A DNA stretch of 64,000 nucleotides from Synchiropus splendidus (lineage: Eukaryota; Chordata; Actinopteri; Syngnathiformes; Callionymidae). The translations under genes and the position numbers were made by a program. The number at the start of each line of letters is the position of its first letter. Within the stretch, counting starts at the first letter, position 1. Shown here piece by piece: positions 39,601 to 51,846 of this stretch. The stretch lies in NCBI RefSeq assembly GCF_027744825.2, contig NC_071335.1, forward strand, positions 11,675,001 to 11,739,000. Direction: 5' to 3'. Below the pieces are notes generated by a model, which saw only the letters and a program-made list of their open reading frames with translations, made no database searches and had not been told where the DNA came from.

Positions 39601-41959
39601 TGTCGATGACCTGGAGACACTGGCCAAATGCCATGAACACTGTGAGTGCTCAAAGTTAAATGTAACTTCCACAGACAACTTGAAAGGGCTACAGTGAGTT
39701 TTCAGAGTTCTGCCGGTGTAACGACATGTTAAAGACAAACGTACTTCAGTTTAATGAAGAATAAATACACACTACTGTGAGATTAATCACAAGGTTGCTA
39801 TGGAATTAATTTAGATGAATCATGGTTAAATATATCATAAATAAAAAAAGAACTTTATCAGGTTTCTGAGTTGTAGAACCTTTGTTTCTCATTGTCATCA
39901 CTGACTGTGTTCTTCCAGGTTTTTGGGGGTTAAATTGTGGGTGTGCGAGACTGAGTTTGGCAGAGCGAGCGTGACAAACATATTGCGTTAATATTTCCAG
40001 ACCGATCTACATCTGCTGTTGTGATATGACATTTTTTTTCCTCATGAGGAAGGAGTCAACATGGCTGTCTTAACTGTATAATGCTGAGGGAAATGCTGAA
40101 CATATTGTCACTATGGTTGGACCTTGACTCTCTTGGTCTTTGTCAGATACTTGCCATTTTCCATAAGAACCAGGGGCTCAAGCTGCTCAGCTAGATGGCT
40201 GCTTATAGACATACAAGCAGCACCAGACTGACAGTGACTGGTGAAACTGTGTGTTCTTGATTGGTTGCAACAAAGCCTTGCTCCCACAGCCACCTTTTTG
40301 TGGACCAGATTGAGAATCCTGCATTAGGAGCTGTCATATCTACTTTGTTATCCTGATAGGAATATTTGTCTTGTTCAGTGAGCTAAGGATAGAAACGGTG
40401 GGGGGTATTATTTTTTGCTATTCCATGTACATTTGTCAAAATAGAAATTAACTGTTATTTAGAGAGATTTTTTTTAACATTACAAAAGCATATTTCTATT
40501 GACCTTATGTTTTCTTTCTTTTTTGTAAGACTGCTGAAAAGAATGTCAAAGCTGGTAATTATAATGTATAACGCTCTTCGTGTTTCATTCAAAAATATGG
40601 TAAGACAAACACAGAGAGCCCAAGAGACAAATACAGACTATGAGACACACATATTCGTAGAAGCACGGAGACTCTCTATTTGTGTCTGTCACGGGTAAAG
40701 GTGTGGGTTTTCTTTTCCACATGCAACCACTGGTTTCTCACAGGCACAGCTAAGTTTTTTTCTTCACATGTAATTCATGTGGTGAGTTTATATCTGTTTG
40801 GCATTTTACATAGTAATGTAATCATTTCTCAAACTGTATTCCACCAGCTGGGGTACTTTTTTAATGCCAGAACTGCTGTATCAAAACCAATTTACTTTCT
40901 CTTCTTTCAGTGATGCAGTATGGCAAAGGGAAATCTTGCTACTACCGTTTCCTGACGAAAGGTCAACAGTGGATTTGGCTCCAGACACACTACTACATCA
41001 CCTATCACCAGTGGAACTCCCGTCCTGAATTCATTGTCTGCACACACACAGTTGTCAGGTACGCTGTTGACAGTGTCTATGTGTCCGACATGATTTGTAC
41101 ACCTGACTTCAACCTTGTCATTGTAGCTATGCAGAGGTGAGAGCGGAACAGCGGCGAGAGCTGGGTATCGAAGAATCAAACCCAGAGGTTCCAGTAGATA
41201 AGGTGAGAAGTTACAGTCAGAACCGGTCAACTGGAGAGGTCAGAAACAACCTCAAATAGAAGTTTTTGTTCAGTTGAATACCCGCACTTTTGATTGCGTT
41301 CTCTGTTCCCTCTGCTCATTTCTTTGTGTAATTCTCCGTTTCCTTTGCTGTCAGAGTCAAGATTCTGGGTCGGAGTCCCAGCTAAACACGTCAAGCTTAA
41401 AAGAGGCGCTTGAGCGTTTTGACCACAGCCAAACACCTTCAACGTCATCGCGCAGTTCCCGCAAATCTTCGTCGCATGTGTCTGACAACACCTGCACCTG
41501 TATGTTTGACACAAGATGTGACTTAACTGTCAAATGTCAATGTGGGATGAAATAATGAGCTATGATGCTGGAATATTTGAATTCAACAGCCTCGAAGCTC
41601 CACATGGACACAGCCACTCCACCCCGCCAGTCACTGGCCTCCACCATGGAAATGACATCTCAACGTCGCTCGTCCATCAGCAGCCAGGTACAACGGGGTA
41701 GACTGTAGGACCTAACAAAGAGCAGGGTCGATGTGCTTAGCTCACAAAATGTTCTCCGTATTTCTAGTCCATGAGTTCTCAGACGACTGGTCAGAGTGCA
41801 ACTCCGGCTATGATGGTTAAGCAGCAGCAGCAACACCAACAACAGCAGCAACACCAACACCAACAGCAACAACAGCAGCAGCAGCAACAACAACAGCCGC
41901 AGCAACAGCAGCCGCAACCACCACAACAACAACAGCAACCACAACAACAACAGCAGCAG

Positions 41960-41992
<33 letters not shown>

Positions 41993-44900
41993 ATGCAGAC
42001 GAATGTACAGGTAGGCCAGAGCACATTTGGTCTCACTATAATACAGTTTGCAATTTCATAACTTGTCTTGTTGCCCGCACTTTGGTGGCCGTCTTAATAA
42101 GCTTGTTTGTTTGCGCTTGCAGCCGGTAATGGAATTTTCTGCACAAGTCAATGCCATGCAGCATCTAAAGGAACAGCTGGAACAGAGAACCAGAATGATA
42201 CAGGCCAACATTCAGCGGCAGCAGGAGGAGCTGAGACACATTCAAGAGCAGCTGCAGAGAGTCCAGGGACAAGGGTTCCAGGTTAGCTACACTCAGCTAA
42301 ACAGTTGCTCCAGAATCTTTCATGTGCCGCCAATCCAACAAGACTAGTGTCCCAAGTTATTAGGCATCATAAGTGTACATTCCCCCAGTTTATTTTCTTG
42401 TTCGAATTGAAGTGCTTTGGCTTTGTTTCAATCCTGACATTACAATGTGCTTGTTTAATGTGCTTATTCTCAAACAGTCCTTTTATGAAAGTCCTGAACG
42501 TTTCATGAGTGGAGGTGTTTGCAGCCCCTTTCCATATTATATAAAAGGTCACAACTTCTAATGTATGTAAATGTAATCTCTATAAAAAAAGAAAATGCTT
42601 GCTGGACTGTGAAGAGCCTGGCTGCTGATGAGAACACATGAGGCAGAGTAGAATGAGATTTACTTCTCAGAATTAAAAGATGGTGTTTTCATTGTCATCA
42701 ATTCAATAAAAGTCCAGACTCCTCCCTTTGCTTTCTTGGAAGTCGGATTGTGTTTTGGTTGGTCACATTCCGTTCCAAGTGGTTGGACCCTGATGTTTAT
42801 TTGAAACAGTGCAATATAATTATAGATGTTCTGATCTATTGAAAAAAAAAGTAATAACAAACATCCAACTTAATTTGTCTAATCTCCATGAAAAGAATCA
42901 CATGTAGTGCACCATAGATATCGGTCATGAGGTCACACACTTCAGTGTATGAAATTCTGTCTCCTGACACAAAATGAAGAGGCTGCTCTTTTATTTTTGC
43001 ATCACGACCCACTAATGTTGTTGTTGTTATGGGGTCATCTCTAATGTTTCTGTGACACCTTCTACTCCATACTGAACTTCTAACCCAATTCACTGCAGAA
43101 ATCCTTCCTTAATATGTCTAAGGTCTCTCATTTCTGGATGCCCTATTCCTAGTGTGGGTATCAGCTCAGATACTTTTGGGTTTGGTGGATTAGCACTGTG
43201 TCTTTGGATGTTCTTTAGAACATTGATTCTTAACCATGGGGCCAGGGCCCATGGTTGGGCCGCGAGCCGCTAAAAGTTTTTTGTTTTACACCTCTCTGCT
43301 GTTTAATACATCAGCCACGTATGGCGGCAGTAGTGTGTCACTGAATTGACTTGACAGCTGCAAATCTGTGATACTGTGAAACTGTTCACGAAAGCACCTG
43401 TTGAAGCTGTTTTAAAAACAGTTTAATACTTTCAATTACACTAACTTATATCTTCTATCGAGTTCAAATATAATACGTTATTTTTATGTTATGATATTTA
43501 GACATGGATTGATTATATCCATTTTATTAGGTTTTTCCATTTTCTCAACAGTTTGCATCAAGTGTATGTTTTTTCTTTTCTTCTTTAGTAAATCTGATGA
43601 GTATGACTTGCACCTTGTTCTTCTGCTGGTTGGACTTTTCCATGACAAATATCTTAGCAGTCATCACATGGTTTCATGTCATTTCATGAGGTTTTGGTTT
43701 GTTTGCGTGTAAAGCGTAATGAATCCGTTCTATTCCTTGAATGGGCCCCGGGCCCATTTGTTAAGAAGGTTAAGAACCCATGGTTCAGAACATATTAGTG
43801 AACTCCATTGGAGGAGCTTTTAGATGAAGCACATTTTCTCAGTCTGCCATCTCTGCAGCAAGTCAACCAGAAGACCAGTCTCCATCTTTGTCAGTGAGTG
43901 ATTGTGTTGCAGCTTTTAGTGGGAGGTTATCAATGATGGAGAGATGGCCTTACTACAATCAAAATAAACAAGGTTTTGTTTTGATGTGTTCACACCATAA
44001 CAGCTGTGTTTTCATCTTTAAGATGTTGTTGCAACAACAGGGTGGCGCCATGAACGTCCAGCTTCCCCAAGTTGGTTCGGTCCAGCCCACGGCCTCGCTG
44101 ACCAATCAGGTCCAGCAGACAGCGATGAATTCCATCCATTCAGGATCTCAGCAGCTCACCATACAGCAGCAGACCCCCCCACCCCCAGCCCCCCAACAGA
44201 ACCTGCAACAGGTGGGACATGAATGAAGTGTCAGTGGAGCTGCGAGTCTGTAGGATCGTGAGAAAGATCTGACTTAGTAGTAATACCAGAGTGGAGGGAC
44301 ACGTTGCGTAATGGATTTTGCTTCTGGATCGAACTAAGTGCCCCAGGGCCAAGTCCAGGTCATAAAGTCTTTTTATGTCTACTTCCGCTGCATCATACAA
44401 TACAATATAATACAATACAAGGTCACCACGTTTACGCTACACTGTTTGCTGACTGTTAAAAATGTCAACTCATCGGTGAAACAAACACCAGATGGAAGGA
44501 AATTGGATGAAAGTGGATTGAAATTCTCCAGGAGGAAAAACCTGTTGCCTTTGGTGTGAGGTGGAGTCAGTGTGGAACTGCAGAGATGCTTCGTGCTAAA
44601 CTGTATCCCCTTATCTTTGTTATAGCATTATATTACTGACATTGCAACCAGTTAGGCTCAGGTTTTCCGAAAGGTTCAATAAAATCGAAGCTTGCACTAA
44701 AGCAGCAAAAAAACTGTCATTCATTCTTGATGTTGATCTCAGTTTTATGCATTTGTTTGCCTTAAACTGGAATGAGGACGTGCACATGAGTTCCTAACCA
44801 TTTTTGGCATGACTTCAGACCCAGCGCCAGCCCCAGCAACCTCCCCAGGCCCAGCCGCAGAGCCAGGGCTCTGTCCCCGCCCCGCTGTACAACACCATGA

Positions 44901-47136
44901 TGATCTCTCAGCCGGGACAACCCAACGTCCTGCAGATCAGCACCAGCTTGCCGCAGAACAACACTCCGCAAGGAACGGCTGTGGCTACTTTCACTCAAGA
45001 CAGGCAGATCCGGTAGGAGACAGTCTGGGTCGTGCTGCCACCTGCTGCCCAGGATTCAAGATGCCTCTTCCACTAACCTTTATTTTTCTGCGCAATGGTT
45101 CAGATTTCCAGCTGGACAGCAGCTGGTGACGAAGCTTGTAACTGCTCCCATGGCCTGTGGTGCGGTCATGGTGCCCACGTCCATGTTTATGGGGCAGGTT
45201 GTTACCGCCTATAATCCCTTTGGCAACCAACAAGTAAGACCACCTTCAGTCACTTTATGAAGTGTAGAAGTTCTTAGAACAAGTGATTGTTGTCAGTCAC
45301 TGATGGTTATTCCCTCATGTTTCCTCAGCAGGGAGGACAGACACAAACTCTAACTCTGCAGCCTGCTCAAGCCCCGCCAAGTCAGCCGGATGGCCAAAGC
45401 CAGACCACTGTGGTAGCCCAAGGCAGTCAGCAGGGTCAGCAGCCGCAACAGCAGTTTCTCCCGGTAAGTGACTCCATGCGAGGTGGGATTGGACTGAAGT
45501 CATTCTCAGTCATTACGTGTTTTATTATTGATTCATTAGTAATTACATTTTAACTAGTGGTGGGACTTTTAATTTTCATTTAATTTAGGAGTTAGCTCTC
45601 CAGACAACAGGGAACCTTTGTCAGTGCAGGAGTTCCTGGTCCACTGATCACACTGATCACAAGACACGTGGCAGCTAGGATGATAACAACAACAACAAAC
45701 ATGGAGGAATCCCTGAACAAAAGCAAACAAAAGCATCTGTTTGCTTTTGTTCAGGGAGGTTTTTCACTACACAGTGCCCAGGGTTTCCACTACTCTGAAT
45801 GGACTTGAAATTCTTATACAATTGAAATTGTTATACCAATATTTTCTAGACATTAAAAGAGCTTTAGTTGAAATAAGGTTATATAAAAACTTGAATATAG
45901 CCACCATGGTGATTTATTGTTCTATTGTCAAACTGATGCATATTTTATTGTTTAAATGCATATGTGTGGGTCCTTCCTTTGATTCAGTAATATACCAAAT
46001 TCATTCACATTGAATATTCTTATACTATTAAACTGTGATTATTTGATATTAATGAATCACGAATTCTCTAACTTACTAGATTTTTTTTTAATCGAGTCCC
46101 ACCCCTAATTTTAATATTGAAGTTGAATCTGTTCATGTTTCATTCTTAAACTTCTGGGTGGAAGTGGTCCTGTGATGAGCAGTCTATGCTGTGGAGAAGT
46201 TTTTTTTAAACTTCATTTTGTGTCCTTCATGGATGTTTTGGGTTGTGACATCACTCTGTATGATGTGGCGCACCTGGCATTGATGTCCGCAAAATGTTCA
46301 CTGCAAAAGGAGGTTTATGCATGATTAATCTCCAGTAATCTGGACCTCAAGGAGGTTATGTTTTTTTGTGCAAAATAACTTGGAAAAGATATGGGTGAAA
46401 TTTTCAGCAAGTAAGTGAAATGAGACTAGGAACAAATGAGTCTGTTTTGGAAGTGATCTGGATCGCCTTCTGGATCCAGCACTTGAAGTGCTTTTGTATT
46501 TTTTTTTTTTTGTAATTACCGTAATGTCCGGACTATAGCTGCTGCTATTTTCCTCATGGTCTGAACCCTGCGGTTTATACAACCACAAGGCCAATATATG
46601 GATGTTTACAGGCAAAAGCGCATCATGCTGCCAGAATATTGAGCCTCTTCACATCAAACCGATGTAACCACAGGCGTTTTATTCACCTTAAATCAGCAGA
46701 GACGCAGCAGCTGGGACTGTCTGAGACTGAGCACTTTAATGTAAATGGAAGACATGCCCATCGCCCATTTTGTTTCATGGGTTAGTCTCCTAGTTTAGAA
46801 GTGATCCTCGTGCATTTTTAACCCGGGTGCACCACTGACCTTTCTACAAAGCAGACTGTACCACTGCACCCTGCGGCTTATTGAACAAGATCTATTTTCC
46901 CTCTTAAATTTAGTGGCTGAGGCTAATATTCCGGTGCATAGACAGCCTTAGTTTCAGTGAAGCTGTGATCAGCCACATCAGCACTAAGTACCATGAATAT
47001 TCACCAACTTTTATCGTGTGTTTGCCTCCGTCAGGGCACTCGACTTCTCCACAGTACGCAGTCAACACAATTGATACTTCAGGCAGCTTTCCCACTTCAA
47101 CAACAGGGTCCTTTCACCCAGACAACACATCAACAA

Positions 47137-47198
<62 letters not shown>

Positions 47199-47307
47199 AC
47201 CATCTCACCACCAGAGGCACCAGCAGCAGCTCAAACCGCAGCCACAGAAACAGGCAAAAGCTCTTTCGTCGCACAGAACAGACAGTGTCAGCAGCCAACC
47301 ACAGTGA
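36655..47307 (+). CDS. clock: CLOCK circadian transcription factor (complete)
   Basis: bHLH-PAS activator that pairs with BMAL1 on E-boxes to drive per and cry genes. Twenty-one coding exons give 913 residues (human 846): 36655-36671, 37039-37098, 37184-37332, 37666-37757, 38204-38293, 38441-38561, 38905-39018, 39103-39221, 39335-39417, 39535-39641, 40911-41058, 41127-41202, 41355-41499, 41590-41687, 41768-42010, 42123-42281, 44023-44211, 44819-45012, 45104-45233, 45329-45463, 47035-47307. The start ATG sits in a near-ideal GCCGCC-ATG context and reads [19 protein letters not shown]. bHLH at about 26-80 ([20 protein letters not shown]), PAS-A about 95-165, PAS-B about 255-370. The exon at 42123 carries the [18 protein letters not shown] coiled segment deleted in mouse Clock-delta19. 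Two glutamine-rich tracts account for the extra length. The C-terminus [13 protein letters not shown] is conserved. Whether this is the clocka or clockb copy is not resolved. Confidence 0.96.
41819..41998 (+). repeat. CAG/CAA repeat encoding a long mid-protein glutamine tract in clock
   Basis: Nearly 180 bases of mixed CAG and CAA codons with a few His and Pro codons lie inside the exon 41768-42010. They encode Q-runs broken by H and P, ending just before MQTNVQ. The antisense frames read as poly-Leu, poly-Cys and poly-Ala and are shadows. Confidence 0.95.
43221..43782. mobile_element. non-autonomous hAT-like element in a clock intron
   Basis: The ends CATTGATTCTTAACC (left) and the reverse complement CATGGGTTCTTAACC (right) form 15-bp terminal inverted repeats with 12 matches. 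They are flanked by 8-bp direct repeats CTTTAGAA / GTTCAGAA (6 of 8 identical), the duplication size of hAT transposons. The 562-bp interior has no transposase. It lies in the 1.7-kb intron after the exon equivalent to mouse exon 19. Confidence 0.7.
45554..46108. mobile_element. non-autonomous DNA transposon remnant in a clock intron
   Basis: The left end CTAGTGGTGGGACT and the right end (reverse complement TTAGGGGTGGGACT) are inverted repeats, a motif (AGGGGTGGGACT) I recall from common fish DNA elements. The intervening 530 bases are AT-rich, have no transposase and contain a perfect hairpin at 45711-45756. Exact ends and target duplication are uncertain. Confidence 0.55.
45711..45756. repeat. 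perfect 18-bp inverted repeat with 10-base loop
   Basis: The arm CCCTGAACAAAAGCAAAC at 45711-45728 is followed after 10 bases by its exact reverse complement at 45739-45756. It lies in the long clock intron between 45463 and 47035. Confidence 0.9.
46515..46940. mobile_element. palindromic MITE in a clock intron
   Basis: The left part reads TACCGTAATGTCCGGACTAT and then a GAACCCTGCGGTTTATA block; the right part carries the inverted counterparts (CACCCTGCGGCTTATTGAAC and AATATTCCGGTGCA). These are hallmarks of a very abundant fish inverted-repeat element with a 'CCGGACTATAAGCCGC' end. The copy is degenerate and non-coding. The superfamily is not assigned. Confidence 0.6.
47128..47203 (+). repeat. 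CAG/CAA repeat encoding the C-terminal clock glutamine tract
   Basis: About 25 consecutive Gln codons (mixed CAG/CAA) lie in the last coding exon, after the conserved segment [14 protein letters not shown]. This is the position of the well-known C-terminal polyQ of vertebrate CLOCK. Confidence 0.95.
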
Positions 47308-49890
47308 TGTCTGCAGTATCATGTGAACGTTACCATTCAGGGAAAAACAGACTGCCACACACTTTTAAGTTCACGTGGCACAAACATTTCTTTTCCCTAA
47401 AAAAAAGCTCCCTGCTCGCTGACAGATGGTTCACAGGACGAGGAAAACTAAGGAAGCTCACGCAGGATTGTTGCCATGGCAACCAGTGGAATTTGCATTC
47501 CTTGTGATGGGGAGTGTCACGAAGGGGCTCCGATTTCTGAAAGTGGACAAAGATGCAGAGCTCCCCCGTGTCGTCATGGTAACGGCGACAGGAAGGTGCA
47601 CGGAAGTGGACAAGCTTGTACAGAAATGTGTGTACATATTCCAAACAGACTAACAGAAGTAGTATTTTATATGACTGCATGAAAAGAATACCTGTCTGTT
47701 TTTTTTCTTAGTTGCTTTTGAAAGAATTATTTTTACTTTTTTGGTCAAGTGTATTTTGGTCCCAGATGGAGTGTCGAACGTCTCTCACAGACTCCGCCCC
47801 TTTCCCTTCCTCTGGAACAAGTCCCACATCACGCTCAGTCACCGCTGGGTGACCGCAGGGCTCGGCTTTGGAAACGCAGTGTCTTTGACGGAAATGTCTT
47901 TTTAACCTTGCAAGTACAAATTGTGTGTTTGGCGAGAAACTTGATGACAGTTCAGCTGAATTCTGTACACGATGATCACTGTATGTGTAAGAGGTTAGTG
48001 GTGATTCCAAGTGCCAATTACATCATGTGTTTTTTGTTTTAAACAAGACTACTCAAAAGCATATAAATATAAATATATATATATAAATATATTCTATTTT
48101 CCAACAAGATATTACCCCTAATAATGCAAGTGTGTGCGTGTGTGTGTGTGTACATAGAAGGGATTATTTTTGAACAGTAAGAGAACCATATTATTAGCAA
48201 ATCCTCAGCCTCCTGCAACATTAGCACTTGTGGTTGTGTACACTAAATCACTGTCAGCCCGTGTTGTTGTAACTGTGGTGTGATGCTTTGAGCTCGTGTG
48301 TGTTTTTGGGAGTACAATCTGTGTGTCGCGGCGTGAGCATGGGTGTCTCATCTGTGCATGTGTGGGAGTGTGTGTGTGCGCGCGAGTGACCCCCCCTCCA
48401 CCCACCCACACACCTTGTCTTACTCTAACCGTCTTAGTAAGTTGCTGGTTGGTACTTGTATTCTCAGGTTTGTGAAAGGTTTTCTCGCGTCTGCCTCAGT
48501 CTAGTACTAAAGCAGGAAGAGGGGTGCCATGATGCTGCAAGAGCAAAGCCCCGTCTTCAACTGTGGCGTTGGTTTGGAGGTGACACGTTGGAGACGAAAG
48601 GTGGTCTGCTTTATTCTTCCCGGCTCTCTTGTGACATCATCGTCTCCGTCTCCTCCTCCTTCCCTCGGCCTCAGAAATCCACATGCAGTTCAGCTTCTCA
48701 GTTCCCATGCAGCGGTGTAGAGCCGGTCGACTTGACATTTCCTGTTGCTCTTGTACGACAAATGTAAGCCATATCAAACAGAAAAGCCTCGGATTGGTGT
48801 GATGGTTGGAGCATTGTGAATGTGTAGCTGTGTCTTGGTGTGTGTGTGCACTGTGAGACTACTGTGTCCTCTTCTTTAACCTACTTCTTCTATATCTCGG
48901 GGGGTGAGTTCCCCCTGGCGATAGTCAATCAGTTCTTACGTTGCAGTAAAAAGAATTAAATGTGGTGTTCAAGGAACCTCCTCTGCAGTCGGGCTCAGAC
49001 TTCTGAGAGCTTGTGTGAGGGGTGGTCCAACTTGAATATGGATGTGTGTGTGCGTGTGTGTGTGAGGAAGGAGTGTGTTTGTATGCATGCTGTAACTGAG
49101 CTGCCACTTGTGACACATTATTTTTTCACCAGAAAAACTCTTATGGTGACGTGCATAACGTCTTGGTCTGAGTACAAAGTGGGTGCTGCTATTGTGTAAC
49201 TGCTCAAACTCCCAGTGATGTTTCTGATAAAATGTTCCCCCATCGATGGGCCTGACCCTATACAAATGACCTTCCCACTAAGATGTTTACTCGAGTGATT
49301 CTAGTCGTCGACTTCCACCCAGTCAGTGCATCTCCTCTCTACACTTGGCTCCCAAGGATCCTGGCCACGTGCGTGCGTGTGTGTGTGTGTGCGTGTCACT
49401 GGCGCCCAGCCCAAAGAATGTATAGTTGTTTTTAAAAGAGACGTATGGATGTTGAGTTTTTCATGAAGGAAATGAGGGGTAGTTCAAACGTGTGCCACTG
49501 TAGTCACCCAAATGTTTCAGTATTTTCACTTCCATTTTCTTTACGAAAGGAGCTCTGAATGTTTCGACCCTTGTGTTGGTGAAAGGACCGTGGCGGGTGT
49601 CTTCTGCTGGGAAAGAGACTCTGGGTGTAGGATATAGGAGAGAATCACCGTCGACAGACAGGCGCCCCCCCTCTGCCCAAACAGCTAAGTGTAAAAAGGT
49701 GCTATGCTTACCTGTACCGTTTGTATGTCTGTATATCCTTTCTGCTATTGAACTGTGCTCCTTTTTATCTACCCTCCCAAGTAAAATGTAATACTATTCA
49801 ATATTTTAAAGCAAAAAATGTTTGCAGTTATTATACCCTTCTTCCCTCTTGGTCAATTTGAAAATTAAAGACAGATGCAAATATTATGTA
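47308..49890 (+). other. clock 3' UTR
   Basis: Long non-coding stretch after the clock stop codon. It contains a TA-rich run near 48060-48095, several (TG)n tracts (near 48130, 48360, 49045 and 49370) and, at the end, an ATTAAA signal at 49864-49869 followed by a TG/T-rich downstream element near 49895-49920. No other coding exon was recognised. The exact cleavage site is inferred. Confidence 0.6.
49864..49869 (+). terminator. probable clock polyadenylation signal (ATTAAA)
   Basis: ATTAAA, the commonest variant of AATAAA, followed about 30-50 bases later by a T/GT-rich stretch. It is the last convincing signal before the transposon-bearing spacer. Confidence 0.5.
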
Positions 49891-50075
49891 AAACTCTCGT
49901 GACTCTGTCTGATTTGTTGGAGAGGCACCACTGCTTTTTTGTGGTTTACTTTCACTCAGATTCACACGTTGCTGGCTTGACATGGAATGGCCAGTGGGCT
50001 AAACTTCTGGAGAGCGAAATAAATAATTACTAAATAAATAGTGTAATAATAATGAAATCATTCACATAACAGGTA

Positions 50076-50371
50076 TTAAAATAAGCAGGGAGTGTATTTA
50101 TTTAAATATTTCCTAAATAATATCGGAAATAAATGTGTGTTAAAAACTGACACTGAAGGATATTGATGCCACCAGAAGTCACCACTTGTGAAAACTGACA
50201 CCACATAGTGTTCATGAAAATGTATTCAGTCAGATACTTTTTGGGGTCATTTCGGATGATCTTTTTTTGTTGTAGACATTAAGATGACAGTTCCCAAGTG
50301 TTTAATAAACTACATATTTATTTTTAGTATGAAGGAAATATTTAAATAAATACACTCCCTGCTCATTTTAA
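50076..50371. mobile_element. MITE with 38-bp terminal inverted repeats
   Basis: The first 38 bases (beginning TTAAAATAAGCAGGGAGTG) are the reverse complement of the last 38 with a single mismatch. Total length is 296 bp and there is no reading frame. It lies in the spacer between the convergent clock and kit genes. The high similarity of the ends suggests a fairly recent insertion. Confidence 0.8.
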
Positions 50372-50639
50372 CATTCACACCAGAATATATTGAATAACTA
50401 TTGAGACTAGATAAGATTCTTCCCACCGTATACTATTTATTTTATCGTCAGATTCAAATAAACTCTATTAGACAGTAAAAAGTAAGATTTGATAGTGAAA
50501 GAAAATAATTCAACTTTAAGCTCCAAACATTTTTTTCTCCGCTCCGCAGTAGCAGAAATGTTCTTCAGCAGCTTGGCTGCCAAGCAAAATTCCGTTGACG
50601 GACAGATAAACACACTGTACAGTGAAGAACCGAGTCGCT

Positions 50640-51846
50640 GAATCGATCATTTCAGACATTTTTCTTTATTATCACAAGTCAACCAACAGTATCAAAACGC
50701 TCGGCACCGCGCCTCTCCTGTGCTCTCACCTTTTCACGAGTAACAAAAAGAAAGAAGATAAATAAAAAGATCTAAAGGCACATATCTCTATTGACATCGC
50801 ATACAGCTTTGACATCACAGGGGCACAGGACTCGTCCTAAATGTGTGGCTTTGATCAGACTATATACAAGCTATCACCACAACATGAACAGCAACAATGG
50901 TATCTCACAGTATTGGTTGAGGAAGCAGTAGTCCGTCGTTTTTACTGCATAACTTTTGTTATGGCTCAAATATTCACATGCTGGCACAACTACTGAGTGT
51001 TAGGGTTTGAATAAGTGTTTTTAAAAGCCACGGCGGGGGGTTGTAATTTGCTACCATTTTTTTTCGCTCAAATCTTGATGCAAAACTTTAGATGTTCCGA
51101 AGACACAAACTCAAATCACTCTGATCATTCTTCAGGTGCTTGGATTGTCTGTAACTAGTTCGGTCAGTCTCAGTCTCACTGACTACTACGACTTTAACTA
51201 CCAGTTTGATGACTCCACATCCACATTCATTCCACCACAGATACTACACCACATTTAACTACATGTCCGAGAATGAAAACTAAAACTCTCTAAAATGCTA
51301 AAATGAACGCTGAGTAACACACCTGTAAGAGCGAGACATTCAAATTGGATGGAGCAAAGAAAAAAGTGGTCAACCGTTTCACTCGCTTTGGACCACGTCC
51401 AGACCCCAGGAACTAGCTTTGTGGATCCTTTATAAGGAGGTCAGATCCTGAAAAACATGAATTGATTTTGGTACGTTTTAGACAATGACACTGGTGAATG
51501 AAGTCGTTTTGATTGTCTGACAAAAGCCCACAAAGATCAGCTGAACACCAAAGGAACTGTGGTGTTAGATAAAGCACGGGTGGTTGGTGCAGGAGCGCTG
51601 AGAATGTGCATGGGAAGCAGACATTCTTCACACCCAGGTCAGGTTTAGTAGCTGAGGTTAGTAGTCTGAATGGCTCCGCCCTCTGAGGCGACGCTCCTCT
51701 CTCACTGCGCACTCCAAACAAGAGCAGACAGTTGGACGGGGGCAGGTGTGAGGGTGTGGCCGGGCCTAGCCGAATGTGCCTATCCAGGGTCACCACCTTT
51801 CAGGAATGTGTTGCAGCAGTCGGGTCACAAGTCGCGTGCGTTTCTC
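50640..51846 (-). other. kit 3' UTR
   Basis: Non-coding sequence following the kit stop codon at 51847. A minus-strand AATAAA lies at about 50664-50669 and would end a UTR of roughly 1.2 kb. No other exon was recognised. Confidence 0.55.

Noticed and set aside
41660..42036. Long antisense and alternate-frame ORFs rich in Leu, Cys or Ala
   Set aside because: They are other-frame readings of the clock CAG/CAA repeat, with no homology of their own.
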